A DNA stretch of 64,000 nt. Source: Poecilobothrus nobilitatus. Taxonomy: Eukaryota > Arthropoda > Insecta > Diptera > Dolichopodidae. The notes below the pieces were generated by a model. The model worked only from the letters and a program-made list of their open reading frames with translations. It was not told the DNA's origin and did not search any database. A program made the position numbers and the translations under genes. The stretch lies in contig OX352772.1 in assembly GCA_947095535.1 (NCBI GenBank), positions 275,600,336 through 275,664,335 of the forward strand, given 5' to 3'. Positions 33,514 through 45,857 of this stretch are shown here, piece by piece; within the stretch, counting starts at the first letter, position 1; every line of letters begins with the position of its first letter.

Positions 33514-35640
33514 ACTTTTGAAAGAATGTGGGTTATAATTGGTTCTGATAATTCTTCTGACACCGGTTGGATTTTGGAAACAGGAGTTACACAAAGTACT
33601 ACTAATTCTATGTATGTATATACCCATTTTTGCTCTCCTTCAGATACATTATATATTATATTGTTATAGGGTTTGTGAATTATAATTTATTATGTTGTTA
33701 TAGGTTTTGTGAAGACCAAATTGAAAAAAACTCAAAAACTGATGAAAACTTAAAAACTGACAAAAACTTAAAAACTCATGAAATAGTATTGTTTACTTTT
33801 ACGTTGCCAGTATGTTCTGAAAATTTCGAACCAGAATCCAATCCAGAACGTATGTTGATTAATCCAGAAACAGGTTCATTAGAATTCTTAGTTGAAGAAA
33901 ATACCTCTGAGAATTTACCAATAGATGTAAGTGATCTACCTATTTCGGTAGGTACAAAAAGAAAATCTTTACCAAAATTATGGGAAAAAATCAAAAGAAG
34001 AAAAATCAATTAAAAAGTTACAAAATGCCGTTGCCAGTGAATAAAAAAATTAAAAATTCAGATGCAATTCAATAAATTATATTCAATAAATTTATTAACT
34101 TGTCTAGTCATACTCAACAAAATATATATCTACAAAGATGTATTAAAGAAGAAATACCTAAACGTTTTCGTCCAAGAAAGTTGAACAACATAAGACAACG
34201 TAGAGTTTTTCAGTATTTATTAGATTTTTACGGTAAAACTGTTACTGTATGTGCCTCAGCTTTCCTCGCCATTCATGGAATAAAGATAGATAGATTAAGA
34301 AAAAAAGTCTAACAAAAAGACAAGGACATTTCAGATGGCAGGGGGCGACACGAAAACCATCCTCATAAAGTATCGATCGCAGATTTAAAGAGGGTAAATC
34401 AGTACATTTCAGGACTTCCTACACAAGTTTCTCATTACTCTAGATCACAAAATAAACATAGAAAATATCTGGAACTGATTTAAGTATAGCTGAGTTACAT
34501 CGTAAATTTTTGTCAGAAAATCAAAATTTAAAAAATATAGTTAAAATTTCGAGATATTTTCAACTACGATTTTAATCTGTGTTTTGGTTTTCCCCGAAAA
34601 GACATATGCAATACTTGTGAAAAAAACTGAATTGAATTGATTTGAAATCTGCGGAATTATCAAAAGACGAAAATCTAATAAGACAAATTGGTAAAAACAA
34701 AAATGTTCATCTTGAAGAATCTGAATTTTTTTTTAACGAACTGAAGATTTGTAAAAGAAATGAAGACATTAATACACTTTGTATCTGTTTCGACTACCAA
34801 AAAAATATGCCGTTACCAGTAACAAATGTTCAGGACGAATATTATCGCAGACAACTCTGGTTTTACAATTTTGGAATTCACGATATAAAGAAGGAAACTG
34901 CAACCATGTATCTTTATACAGAAAATTATGCTCAAAAAGGACCCAACGAAGTAATAACTGCTTTAAATGATTACATAACGTACAATAAACTAGTACATCA
35001 TATATAACTAAAAATTTTTTGTGACAACTGTTTCAGTCAAAATAAAAATAGATATATTTTTACCTACTTAGATCAGTTTTGTTTCAAAGGAATATTTGAA
35101 AATATCACAAATATTCAATGATGCCAATTGATAGAGACTTTGCTTTAATAGAAACAAAGAAATTGAAAAAATAAAATATTTATAATCCAGAATATTATGT
35201 AAATCTTATCTTAAATAGCAAAGTAATATGTCCTTTTGAAATTGTTTTTCTTGAGAAAAATCTCAGAACCAGTGACAAGGAAAGAATAATAAAAGCCCAC
35301 GATTATAAGAGATTGTATGATACTTATGTAAAAGCAATTTCTGGTATTTCTATGTACCGGGAGGTTCATTCAGTAAATTAAGTCGTTCTTCACAGAGTTC
35401 TAAATTGAATGATACCTTTAAACAATTTTCGATTTACCGTGTTGGAGTTGGAAGAACAATACGAGAGGAACCTTTCAATGCTTGATGGACCATTACGTTT
35501 AAAACTTGAGAAATTGAAAGATATTAAGCACTTACTTCAGTTTGTACCAATAAATGAAAAATATTTTTATGACGATTTAAATTTTATTATGGAAAGGAAG
35601 ATGAAATTTAATAATATTTCGTATATCTTTTTTATTTAAA
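33514..35640 (+). pseudogene. Broken gene of a multi-copy family (DUF7869-like)
   Basis: A likely short exon (33514-33611, MWVIIGSDNSSDTGW at 33526) joins 33704 through GT-AG with the frame kept. Downstream frames give KRFRPRKLNNIRQRRVFQYLLDFYGKTVTVC (34160-34250), GRGRHENHPHK (34345), FDYQKNMPLPVTNVQDEYYRRQLWFYNFGIHD (34790-34880), FCDNCFSQNKNRYIF (35020) and LLQFVPINEKYFYDDL (35535). This series matches, from memory, an uncharacterised family common in insects and cnidarians, probably DUF7869. At least six stops or shifts break it. The family is often repeated in genomes and may be transposon-derived; its biochemical function is unknown to me. Confidence 0.6.
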
Positions 35641-36100
35641 AATAAAAACAAACTTATTTCACTTTATTTCATTGATGTGTTTTCTTATAAAATATTGGTT
35701 TAAAAATGATTAAGTTCAAATATTTATGGTTTAAAAGTACGTATGTCCCAATGCTTGATTTGAAAATACCTAAGTCCTACTGTTGGAGTTAATTATTTTT
35801 AAAGTAAATTTTCTAGAAAACTACTTAAAATAAAAAAAAAATTTTTTATAAAAAATAAAATAAAATTTTAATTTATATTATAGACTTTACTTTTTTGCAT
35901 AATGAGTTCGGATAACATTTAACGGTCGTTTTGCAATCTTTAAATGTAATTATATAAAAACATACTTTTTGGACTAAGGTACTTTTAGAATTGAGTAATT
36001 CCATTGTAACTAAACAAATATAATCATTTAAAAAACAAACTAAAAGAATAAAAAAATAAAAAAAATTTGCTAGTTTTAAAGCAAACAAAATTTGTATCTA
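35641..36100. other. Non-coding stretch
   Basis: AT-rich; GTAAxGTCC/GTCCTA motifs at 35740-35790 may be the right end of the preceding element. No gene. Confidence 0.4.
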
Positions 36101-37011
36101 CAGGGTTTTCCAATTTGAGTGATATGATTTGTAAGTGACGTTTCGGCCATTTGTAGAATGTCATGATCTGTCTTTTTTTTTCATTGTATTCAGTGTTTAC
36201 AATTTCATCATGGAGAGATATACGCAAGAACAACGTTTACAAATTATTCAATTTCAACGTTTACAAATTATTCAATTTTTTTAAGAAAATCATCTTCTCC
36301 GATGAGGCTCACTTTCATCTGAGTGGTGCGGTAAATAAACAAAACTGTCGATTCTGGTGCGAAGAAAATCCACAAATTATTCATGAACAACCATTACATT
36401 CACCTAAATTGACATTTTGGTGTGGTTTTTGGTCTGGTGGAATCATCGGTCCGTACTTCTTTCGAAATGAAACTGGTAACACCGTTACTGTCAATGGAGA
36501 GCGGTATAGATCAATGATAACCAACATTTTATGGGAAGAAGTTGATCTTGACAACATCTGGTTCTAACAAGACGGGACTACGTACCACACAACACGTGCA
36601 ACAACCGAATTATTGCGAGAAAAGTTTGGAGATTCGATTATTTCAAGAAATTGTGACATTGAATGGCCTCCAAGAAGTTGTGATTTAACATCATTAGACT
36701 ATTTCTTGTGGGGTTATTTGAAGTCATTGGTCTTTAGCAATAAACCAGACTCTCTTCAAACTTTAGAGGTCAATATTGAACGTGTTTATTCATGACATAC
36801 AACTTGATTTAGTGGAAAAAGTGCTCGAAAATTGGGTTCATCGAATTCGTTCCTGCAAAAGAAGTCGCGGAAGCCATTTGAATGACGTTTTATTCAGAAC
36901 TTAATTGTATCGATTGTACTTCATATTAAATAAAAAACATTTGAATTTCCTTAACAATTAGTGTGTTTTTTTTTTTTAAAGAAATTATATCACTCAAATT
37001 GGAAAACCCTA
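36101..37011 (+). mobile_element. Tc1/mariner DD41D element, internally deleted
   Basis: Inverted ends: AGGGTTTTCCAATTTGAGTGATA at 36102-36124 and its inverse ending at 37010. TA flanks both sides (36099-36100, 37012-37013). At 911 bp it is about 400 bp shorter than the related 51.77-kb element. Confidence 0.88.
36210..36900 (+). pseudogene. Mariner transposase remnant (DD41D, rosa-like)
   Basis: Starts MERYTQEQRLQIIQFQ at 36210. The N-terminal DNA-binding half is then deleted. A 21-base piece, CAACGTTTACAAATTATTCAA, is repeated just before the join. The catalytic part follows: FSDEAHFHLSGAVNKQNCRFW (first Asp), NIWF then a stop in place of the first Gln of QQDG (36565), DGTTYHTT (second Asp) and PPRSCDLTSLDYFLWGYLK (third Asp). 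The second and third Asp are 41 residues apart. It ends near 36900 after another shift near 36793. It is non-functional. Confidence 0.88.
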
Positions 37012-37042
37012 TATTTGCTTCAAATACACATCTTAATGCTGC

Positions 37043-37384
37043 CCATACACGGCGGACTAGGTTGTAAACTTGGTACGTGGACAGGTTTTAGAACCATAGC
37101 ACACGCTTGTCCAACCTATCATCCAACCGTTGTAATTATGTACTTTATATTTTTTATTATTTTCTCAAATCAAAAAATCTCAATGTTAAAATGACATTTA
37201 AGTTGTACAACTTTTACGATACAACTCAACTACAAACCAAAGACCCCGCCCACAAAAAATCAAAATTTTTTGATACTCTGCCAACTAACTGTTCAACCAT
37301 CAAAGTGGTTTTACAACTTTCCCATACACGATACAACTTATCAAATCCGCGAACCAAGTTTTCAACCTAGTCCGCCGTGTATGG
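37043..37384. mobile_element. 342-bp MITE upstream of FAM50
   Basis: 37043-37074 and 37353-37384 are 32-bp inverted repeats with one mismatch (CCATACACGGCGGACTAGG...). CCCATACACG also recurs inside at 37321. There is no coding capacity. It ends about 200 bp before the FAM50 start codon, within the likely promoter area. Its superfamily is not assigned. Confidence 0.85.
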
Positions 37385-37589
37385 AAAGCTTAAAATCACT
37401 GATTTAACTATTTTTTTTTAGATACCACGACTACACTCTTCCTCAAAAACATCTTGACAATCAAAATGTCAAAATAATCAACATCACAACACAAAACATT
37501 CAAAAATCAAGGAGAATCATAAATAAATTTAGTTTGTATATAAATCTTATTTTTGAATTAAATTATTTTCTTAAGAAGATACTATTGAA

Positions 37590-38636
37590 ATGGCACACTA
37601 TAAAGGAGCAGCGAGTGAAGCTGGAAGAGCTATGCAGCTCATGAAAAAACGAGAAATCGCACAACAAGAAATTGAACTTCGAAAAAAGAAAATTGAAGAT
37701 GATTTACGTATTGCTAATATAGAAAATAAGTTTGCCAGCCATTATGATGCAGTTGAACAACAGCTCAAATCCTCTACTATTGGTTTGGTTACTTTGGATG
37801 AAATGAAAGCCAAACAAGAGGACATAGTAAGAGAAAGGGAAAAAAAATTAGCTCAAAAAAAGGAAGAAAAAGATAGAGAAAAATTAAGAGCCCTTGAAGC
37901 AAAACAAGCTGAAAAAAATAAACAAAAGAAGCAAATTCAAGCATTATCATTTAATTTAGATGAAGAAGAAGGTGAAGATGATATACAAGATGAAGAAGAA
38001 ATTGTAAAAGTGATTGTTAAAAAAAAATGGACTGATATTGGGGAAAATATAAAACCAATTAAGAAAATTCGTAAAAACCCGGATGTTGATACTTCATTCC
38101 TACCAGATCGGGAAAGAGAAGAACGAGAAAATCGTGTTAGAGAAGAATTACGCCAAGATTGGGTTGCTCAACAAGCTGCATTAAAAGATCAAGATATTAA
38201 TATAACTTTCAGTTATTGGGATGGTTCTGGTCATCGTCGTTGTGTAACTATGAAAAAAGGAAATTCAATTTATCAATTTTTACAAAAATGTTTGGAAATG
38301 TTACGAAAGGAATTCAATGAATTAAAAACCGTTATGGCTGATCAATTAATGTATGTTAAAGAAGATCTAATATTACCACAGCATTATACATTTTATGATT
38401 TTATTGTAACAAAAGCTAGAGGTAAAAGTGGACCATTATTTCAATTTGATGTGCATGATGATGTTCGAATGATTAGTGATGCAACTGTTGAAAAAGAAGA
38501 ATCACATGCTGGAAAAGTTTTATTAAGATCATGGTATGAAAGAAATAAGCATATATTTCCTGCTAGTCGTTGGGAACCTTATGATCCAACAAAAACTTAC
38601 GATAAATATACTATAAAGGACAAAAGTAAAAAATAA
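37590..38636 (+). CDS. FAM50: FAM50 / XAP5 family nuclear protein
   Basis: FAM50A-type proteins are nuclear and linked to spliceosomes and mRNA processing. The ORF is 348 residues, close to the about 340 of vertebrate FAM50. It begins [18 protein letters not shown] charged coiled-coil region follows (residues 20-130, [20 protein letters not shown]...), then an acidic patch ([15 protein letters not shown]) and a basic stretch. The conserved XAP5 domain spans about 190-345: [56 protein letters not shown] and [19 protein letters not shown]. It is intronless, with AATAAA at 38705. No frame damage is seen. It is likely a working host gene with a MITE in its 5' flank. Confidence 0.95.
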   Translation: MAHYKGAASEAGRAMQLMKKREIAQQEIELRKKKIEDDLRIANIENKFASHYDAVEQQLKSSTIGLVTLDEMKAKQEDIVREREKKLAQKKEEKDREKLRALEAKQAEKNKQKKQIQALSFNLDEEEGEDDIQDEEEIVKVIVKKKWTDIGENIKPIKKIRKNPDVDTSFLPDREREERENRVREELRQDWVAQQAALKDQDINITFSYWDGSGHRRCVTMKKGNSIYQFLQKCLEMLRKEFNELKTVMADQLMYVKEDLILPQHYTFYDFIVTKARGKSGPLFQFDVHDDVRMISDATVEKEESHAGKVLLRSWYERNKHIFPASRWEPYDPTKTYDKYTIKDKSKK

Positions 38637-40478
38637 TTTGAATGTTTTAAATATAAATACGTAGTTATAGTATGTACTCATTTCATTTTATGTTTTGTTT
38701 TTTTAATAAATCATACTGAATCAATCAATCAATGTGTATATACATATATGTATGGGAATCAAATGATTTCAATGAACTTTTTTAATCAAAATGAAAAATC
38801 AAAATTTTTATTTTTGTATGTTTTTTTAAAGATATCCTTATTTCTAAGTATTTACGTCATTTAAATAAATATAATAACAAAATCTTATTTTAAAAAATTT
38901 AACCAATTCTCATAAATTATTTTAAATTTAGTCAAAGTAACGTGATTTACGGTAATTATTTTTCATGAAAAAATGTTCTTGTATAAAATAATATAAAGAA
39001 AACATGATCTTTATATTATTTTTGTTTAAATTGACTAGTTTCTTATAATTAAGTGGAACTTAATATCATTTTCAAATTACCTATTACTTTTAAATAAAAT
39101 TAATTTCAGTCAGATAGAAATAGTAAAGTTTAGAATAGTTAAATATAAAGAATATTTTTATATTTCTAATTATGAAAGTTTTCATCTAAATAAATTAGAA
39201 TTAAAATTTATTAGAGCTCGTATGTAGAAATTTATATAATTTTCAATTGGCAATTTATATATAAGATTTTATGCTATTAATAAAATAAATAAACAAAAAA
39301 CATCATTTAAATCGTTACTTGTAATTTATTAAACTCACATACAAATAATTATAATAATTAAAAAATGTTTTGGTATTTTTTATATTTTAATAATTTGCTC
39401 CTAAATATTTTTCTTTTTTCAAGACAAAGTAAAAAAAAAAAAATATTTATGACTTACAGAATTTTGATTTTTCTTTTGGAATCGATAAATCACTTATAAA
39501 ATATTAAAGATGTAATTTTCTTTTTCAAAAACATTTAATTAAAATAAAAAATTAATTATTGAAAATTTTTCTTTAAAAATTTATTTACTATTCCTTTTTA
39601 TATCATAATTTAATACAGATAAGCAATCTACTATCTTAAAAAAAATTAAATAATAGTACGATAAGGATAATATTTTCCTTCTACCACAAAGAGATTTTTC
39701 GGGATAATTAGTTAAGTTTTTTTATTTCTCAATGTATGATTTGTTTGAATAAACAAAAAATTAAAAAAAAAATGTAAGGAAATTCGCAAATGATATTTTT
39801 TTTTTGCTTATTTTTATAATATAAAACAAAATTTTCTCTTTCATTCAATATTAAAAATTTTTAAAACATTACTATTTATATTTTTTTGTTTTTATTATAA
39901 TTTTAATTTTTTGTGGCATATTTGAACTTCTTAATTTTTTTTTTTATATTATATTTTATTTTTAAGTGAAGGTAAAATGTGTTGGTGTCTGATTTTTTTT
40001 TTACTAATTTTTCTTCAATTGAGAAATATTTAATATGCTTGGAAAAAGACAAAAATATATTTAATTAAAACTAAAAAATAAAATAAAAATAATAATTTTT
40101 CATGTTTCTATCAGTTTTTTTTTTTTTTGCTTTTCTTACTTTATTTAACGTTTTTATTATTATAATTATAATATATAGTTTTTTATTTTTTTGAATCAAT
40201 TGTGAAAACGTAGCACAACTGTTGAATTTTCTTTTTTTTTAAATTAATGTTTTTTGTTTTATTTTTAGCTTTTAAATATGTTTCTGTTTTTTATTTGATT
40301 TAATTTTTTTTTAATTTTAATTTTTTTTAATACAAATTCAATATATTTTGAATATTTGACATTGAAAAATTAAATTAAAAAAAAAGTAAATAAATGCTTG
40401 ATGTTAAAAATTGTAATATACTTTTTTAATGTACGTTTTTATTTTATTTTTTAATTTTGTATTATTTCAATAAATAAT
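38637..40478. other. Intergenic, between convergent FAM50 and Rab1
   Basis: Very AT-rich with many T and A homopolymers. AATAAA at 38705-38710 probably ends FAM50, and TTTATT near 40438 is a candidate signal for Rab1 on the minus strand. Nothing else recognised. Confidence 0.5.
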
Positions 40479-42992
40479 TCAGCAACAACCAGATTTGGTA
40501 TTTTCAATTGGACGCCCTTGATCAATTTTCACTTTACTTGTTGTATCAGTGGCACTTGATGGAGGTCCAACACGATTTTTAATTTCGGCCGCCATTGTCA
40601 TAAAAGCTTGTTCAACATTTGTTGCATTTTTAGCTGATGTTTCAAGGAATGGTATTCCAAGTTGATTTGCATATTCCTAAAAAATAAGGATAAATTTTAT
40701 ATTAAGATTTCATTTATTCATTATTAATAATTTTCAATAAAAAAAAAACATACCATAGCTGTTGTATGTTCAACAACTTTTTTTGTTGTTAGATCACATT
40801 TGTTTCCTACAAGTAATTTATTAACATTTTCGCATGCATATCTTTCAATTTCTTCCAGCCATTGTTTAACATTGTTAAACGATTCTTGATCCGTACAATC
40901 ATAAACAACAATAATACCATGGGCACCACGGTAATAAGATGAAGTAATAGTTCTACAATACAACAAGATTTAAAATTATATATAATTATTAATTATTGTA
41001 ATTATTAATTATTACAATAATTAAAATTATATATGTAATTACCTGAAACGTTCTTGTCCAGCTGTATCCCACTAAAAGTTATAAAAAAAAATAAATAAAA
41101 TTATGTTATTTTATATATGTATTTTTAATTGTTTTTGTAAGATAATACTTACAATTTGAAGTTTGATAGTTTTTCCATCCAATTCAATTGTTCTAATTTT
41201 CTATAAAATAAGATTTATCGTTTAGGTTTTTTAAATAATAAATATATATTTAATACTTACAAAGTCTACACCAATTGTACTGATGTAACTTTCTGTGTAT
41301 GTATCATCCTAAAAATATAAAATATATATATATTTCAAAATTACATTTAATTAAATAATATTATGTATATCGAATTAAAATACTTACGGCAAATCGTAAC
41401 AGAAGACATGATTTTCCAACACCTGAATCGCCAATCAATAGCAATTTAAATAAATAATCACTAAAATTAGAGAAAAATATTTTATTTATGTTAAATTTCT
41501 TTGTTTTAAATATGTAAATAATTATTATATAAAAAATTACTAAAACTCTTTACAGTTTAAACATATTTTATAATGATTTATCAACTTCAAATATCATGGT
41601 TTTTATTAAGTGTTGTTTTTTTATTAATTTAAAAAAATTATAATACATATTCTTAGCCAAATTTTTTTTCAAACTGGTTTTAAAAACCAAATTAAAAAAT
41701 GTTTTTATTTGCAATTTAAATCAGAGCTTTTTAAAAAATTTAAAATAAATCATGCAATGTTAAACTATAATAAGATGAAATTTAAAACAAAATTATTTAG
41801 GTTTATTACCCTTCCTATAAGTTAAAACGAATGGCGTTTATAAAACAAAATTTACATATAGATAATTTTTATCTTTGATTTTTTTTGCTTTTAAAAATTA
41901 TAATAATATTTTTCTAATGATTGTTTAAACAATAAAAAAAAAGAAAAAAAACATTTATTTAAATGTTATTTAATGGTAAAAACATTTCATATAATCTTGA
42001 AAACAGTTAATCAAACATTAACATTTTTTTAATAGAATATTTCGGTATAAAATAAATTTTATTACATATATTATGTTATGTTCTATAAGTATGTTAGTAT
42101 AAAATAAAATTAAAATTGACGCCCATTTAATATTTGTATTATTTCTATATCTCAATAGACAAACTTAATACAACAAAATATTTTAATATTAATCCATCCT
42201 TTCAACCCGAAAATTTAATATAAGTCCAATATGTATTATGTATTTTTATTTGTAAATTGTAAGTAATAAATAAATTGTCTGAAAAAATTTCTTTGTTCTT
42301 TTTTAAGAAAATGTCAACAGTCAATGTTTTTATGAAACCAAAAAAAAAAAATTGAACAGATTATTTCATTTCTAATTGGTATTCAAAAAAGAAAATAATG
42401 ATGAATAGTTAAATAAACAAAAAATTTTTTTATTGGTATAAAGTAACAAGTATATTAAAAGTTGCACTTGGCCTAGAAACAAAATTTACATTAAATCATC
42501 TAAAGGGAGGTGGGTACTTAAGATAGTTAAGTGAAGTACGACCACTAAATGAGTCATCGTCATCATTATTAAAAAAAAAAATATCGCCACCTCAGTTATT
42601 AACTAATAGTTTTCAATTTTACACACATATTTCATAATTTTTTCTTATATTACTTATTAGTTAAAACTATAAATAATAATTAATATTTAATTTATCATAT
42701 TAAACTTTTGGAATAAACGCAACAAGGTTTAATTGCGCTGTTAGAATTTAATTTTTCTTTTTAGTTAAAAAAAAAAGGTGGAAAATGGGAATTTGTACTT
42801 TAATGACGTAGCAATTACAGTAATTTTATTCCTTTCACTTATTTTCATTACTTTAACATTAAATATATTTCATATTCTTTAAAAAAAACTAACTAAAATA
42901 TACTTTTACACAATATTTTCTTAATCGATAAAACGAAAATAAAATAAATTTTTTTCCTTTTTTACTTACTATTCTGGACTCATCGCAGACAT
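40479..42992 (-). CDS. Rab1: Rab1 small GTPase
   Basis: Rab1 controls ER-to-Golgi vesicle traffic on cytosolic membrane faces. Seven coding exons (minus) are 42992-42970, 41460-41388, 41308-41261, 41200-41153, 41071-41043, 40952-40754 and 40676-40479. All introns are GT-AG, and together they give 205 codons, the length of human RAB1A. Motifs are GDSGVGKS (P-loop), TIGVDF (switch I), WDTAGQERF (switch II), GNKCD (guanine base) and ETSAK. The C-terminus ends SGCC, the double geranylgeranylation site. The effector region [24 protein letters not shown] is typical of Rab1. The first intron (about 1.5 kb) is much longer than the others (57-101 bp next to exons 3-6). No damage is seen. Confidence 0.97.
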
Positions 42993-44929
42993 TTTTTTTG
43001 TTACTAAATTTTTCTGTTTTGGTTCGTAATTAATATGGAATTAAAATATAACTAAATATTTCACTTGTAGCGAAATTAATACAAAAAAACTAAGTTTTCA
43101 ATTTATAATATTTCACTAAATTAATTAAGATTTTTGGCTTTTTTTCTTTTATTTAAAAAAAAATATTAGATAAAATTTTTTTTTTTTTTAATTCTTCCAA
43201 CACTTTAAAATTATAACGCACTCAAGTGACTAACATTAGAACTAATTTAATTGAGTCAAATTGAGTGACGTTTAAAATTTAATGTCATAATTTTATTTGA
43301 CAATCTTTTTTTTAGAAACTTAAAAATATATTTTTGTACTAGATAAAGTCTTACCGTTGTTAAATTTAATTACAAGTTTTAAATTATATTTTTAAGAGTT
43401 GAACAATATGTTATTAATATTATTGTAAATTAAAATTAAATATTAATGAGAAAATTTAAAAGAAAAATTTAAAAGACTTTAATAATTTAAATTTATTCTG
43501 TATTTGCATTTAGAAAAATAAATCCATCTGGTGATAAACATTCAAAACATACAATAATATTGAATAAAAATGATATTCAAGTACACAATAAATAAAAAAC
43601 AAATTCTAATATAAAACAGTAGTAATTAAATAAAAATAGTTATTGCAATTAAAATAAATTAAACTTCCTTATTTTGATAATTAAGAAAGAAATATTTAAT
43701 TTTTATGTTTAACTAGATAATATTGATTACTTAATTGTACCTGATTGTACACAAGTAAATATATACATATGTACATATGTATGTATTATATGTATAATGT
43801 ATATAACATGATATAACTGTAACTTAAACTTCCAACATATACCTAATATTTGTATTTGGTTCTAGCCTTTGAAAATGTTACAATTTAAAATAACAAACAA
43901 CTTAATTAAGATATGAAATTTTTTGCGGTCGTTCGTTTATGTTTTAAGTAAATGCTGTAGAATGTTTTTATTACAATCGGTTCAACAGAAAAAAAAAATT
44001 GTCATAACACTGTTAACTTTATCTTTTTTGAAAGTTATTAAAACGTAAACGTCTTTAGTTGTTTTGTTTTTCCATTTTTTTATGCACATTTTTTGTAAAG
44101 TCATAAAATTTGTGTACTCTTGAAAAATATTAAAGGATTTTTGAAAAATTACGTAATACTTTTTCATAAATTATTTAAATATGCGTTTAAAATGTTTTGG
44201 TACTTTTATTTTATTATTTATCTTTGTTTTAAAACTGAGTTTATTTAAGTTGTTTTTATACATGCCTAAGCGCGTATTAACTACATTAATTTTTTGCTTT
44301 TAAAATATTCATAATATCGTAGTCCCTTTTTTTATAGATGTAATTTTTAAGTACATACCTATAACTCTTAAAATTAAATACAAATTTACTTTTGTTGTCT
44401 AAGTCCTAACACTAGGTGTACCATATTGTTATATCGTTTATTCACTTTTTCTTATTTCAGTACCTTCCGTTATTAAAATGCATTTTTCTCAACTAAAAAT
44501 ACTTAAAATATTTAGTAAGGTTTATAGGTTTTATAAAAACAAATTTAGTTTTAAAGTTTTTGTTTGATATGTACATATGTATGTATGTATGTATGTATAT
44601 AATACACAGTATATTATATGAGTTCCATATAAGCTTATTAGTTTCTAAAAATATTTTGGTACATGTATTTTTGGTGCATGTGCTGGAATTTACCAAATGT
44701 ACATAATTTAAATTTTTGTAACTTAAAACATAAAAAACCCACCAAATCTTTATTAATCTCCTTTACATTGCCTACCACATCATCGGCAGAATTTATGGAT
44801 ATTTTTTGTTTTTATTTTGCATTTTCTTAGGAAAAAATAGGGATCTTAAAAAAAAAACGAACGAGTAATTTTACGAGTCGGTAATTCATAGGTAATAAAA
44901 AATTGATAAAAAATCAAATAAATAGTGAC
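42993..44929. other. Rab1 5' flank and AT-rich intergenic DNA
   Basis: No gene seen. 43770-43805 and 44570-44600 contain (ATGT)n-type microsatellites. A promoter for Rab1 is expected near 43000-43300 but no TATA box or other element can be named. Confidence 0.45.
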
Positions 44930-45526
44930 TTTTATTTTGGTTTTTAACTTTTTACCTTTTGCGTTTAAGTGTATATTACATGTTCATATATTTGAAATAG
45001 GTATAGGATATTGGAAAGAAGTAAAACGGAATTTTAAAGTAGTAAAATTTTTATTGAAAATTATCTTGATTTATTAGTTTGTTTACAAACACTTTACATA
45101 AACTTGCGCATTTGATTGAAAAGAATATTAAAAGTTATTGCAAAAAAATAAAAAAGAATAACAAAATAACAATAACAGAATAACTTTTATTGTTATATGG
45201 TTCAGTTTATTATTATGTTCAAGGTATTAAAATTAATGAAAACTAAATTAATATTTCTAACATTTTTATTAATTGAAATTAATACGCATATGCATGTAGT
45301 ATGTATACAATAAATAATTTTTAAATAATTGTTAATATTAGAGGTAAAGACCGAATGTCAGGGATTTTCTTGCATTGGGGTCACAAATGTTGGTACCTTT
45401 TTGAAATAAACTGATATAAAAAATATTTTATTTATTCATTTATTTAGTAAAACATTACTATTTTACAATCATTATACCAGATTATACTATTACTTCATTT
45501 TCTTTAAAAATTAATTTTAATATAAT

Positions 45527-45857
45527 TTAACTTAAAGTAAAATTATTTACTTTAATGATTATCCTCATCGCCATGTTTTGTAGTTTTTGAAGTATGTCAA
45601 TAACTTCTTTTGGACACATGAACAAGATTGTGGAGCAGTACTCAAAATGTGGTTTCACTAACACATTGTAAATTCTAATTCCTGTAGCTAATGTTATTCG
45701 TTGTCTTATTTTTGAAAAACAATAAATCTTTTTGGAAATTTTTGAACATATATAAACTCCATGGCTTTGAAAACTAAGTCTATAATCTATCATTACTCCT
45801 AAATATTTGATTTCTCTAACTATATCATCAAATTTTGCATCAATTTTTATATTATTA
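45527..45857 (-). pseudogene. LINE C reverse transcriptase, C-terminal part
   Basis: The frame continues from the Helitron edge: NIKIDAKFDDIVREIKYLGVMIDYRLSF, then KISKKIYCFSKIRQRITLATGIRIYNVLVKPHFEYCSTILF and LQKLQNMAMRIIIKVN. These are thumb and connection motifs of Jockey/CR1-type RTs. The short 3' region below it (45526-44930) ends AAAACCAAAATAAAAG on the minus strand without a long poly(A). Confidence 0.82.
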
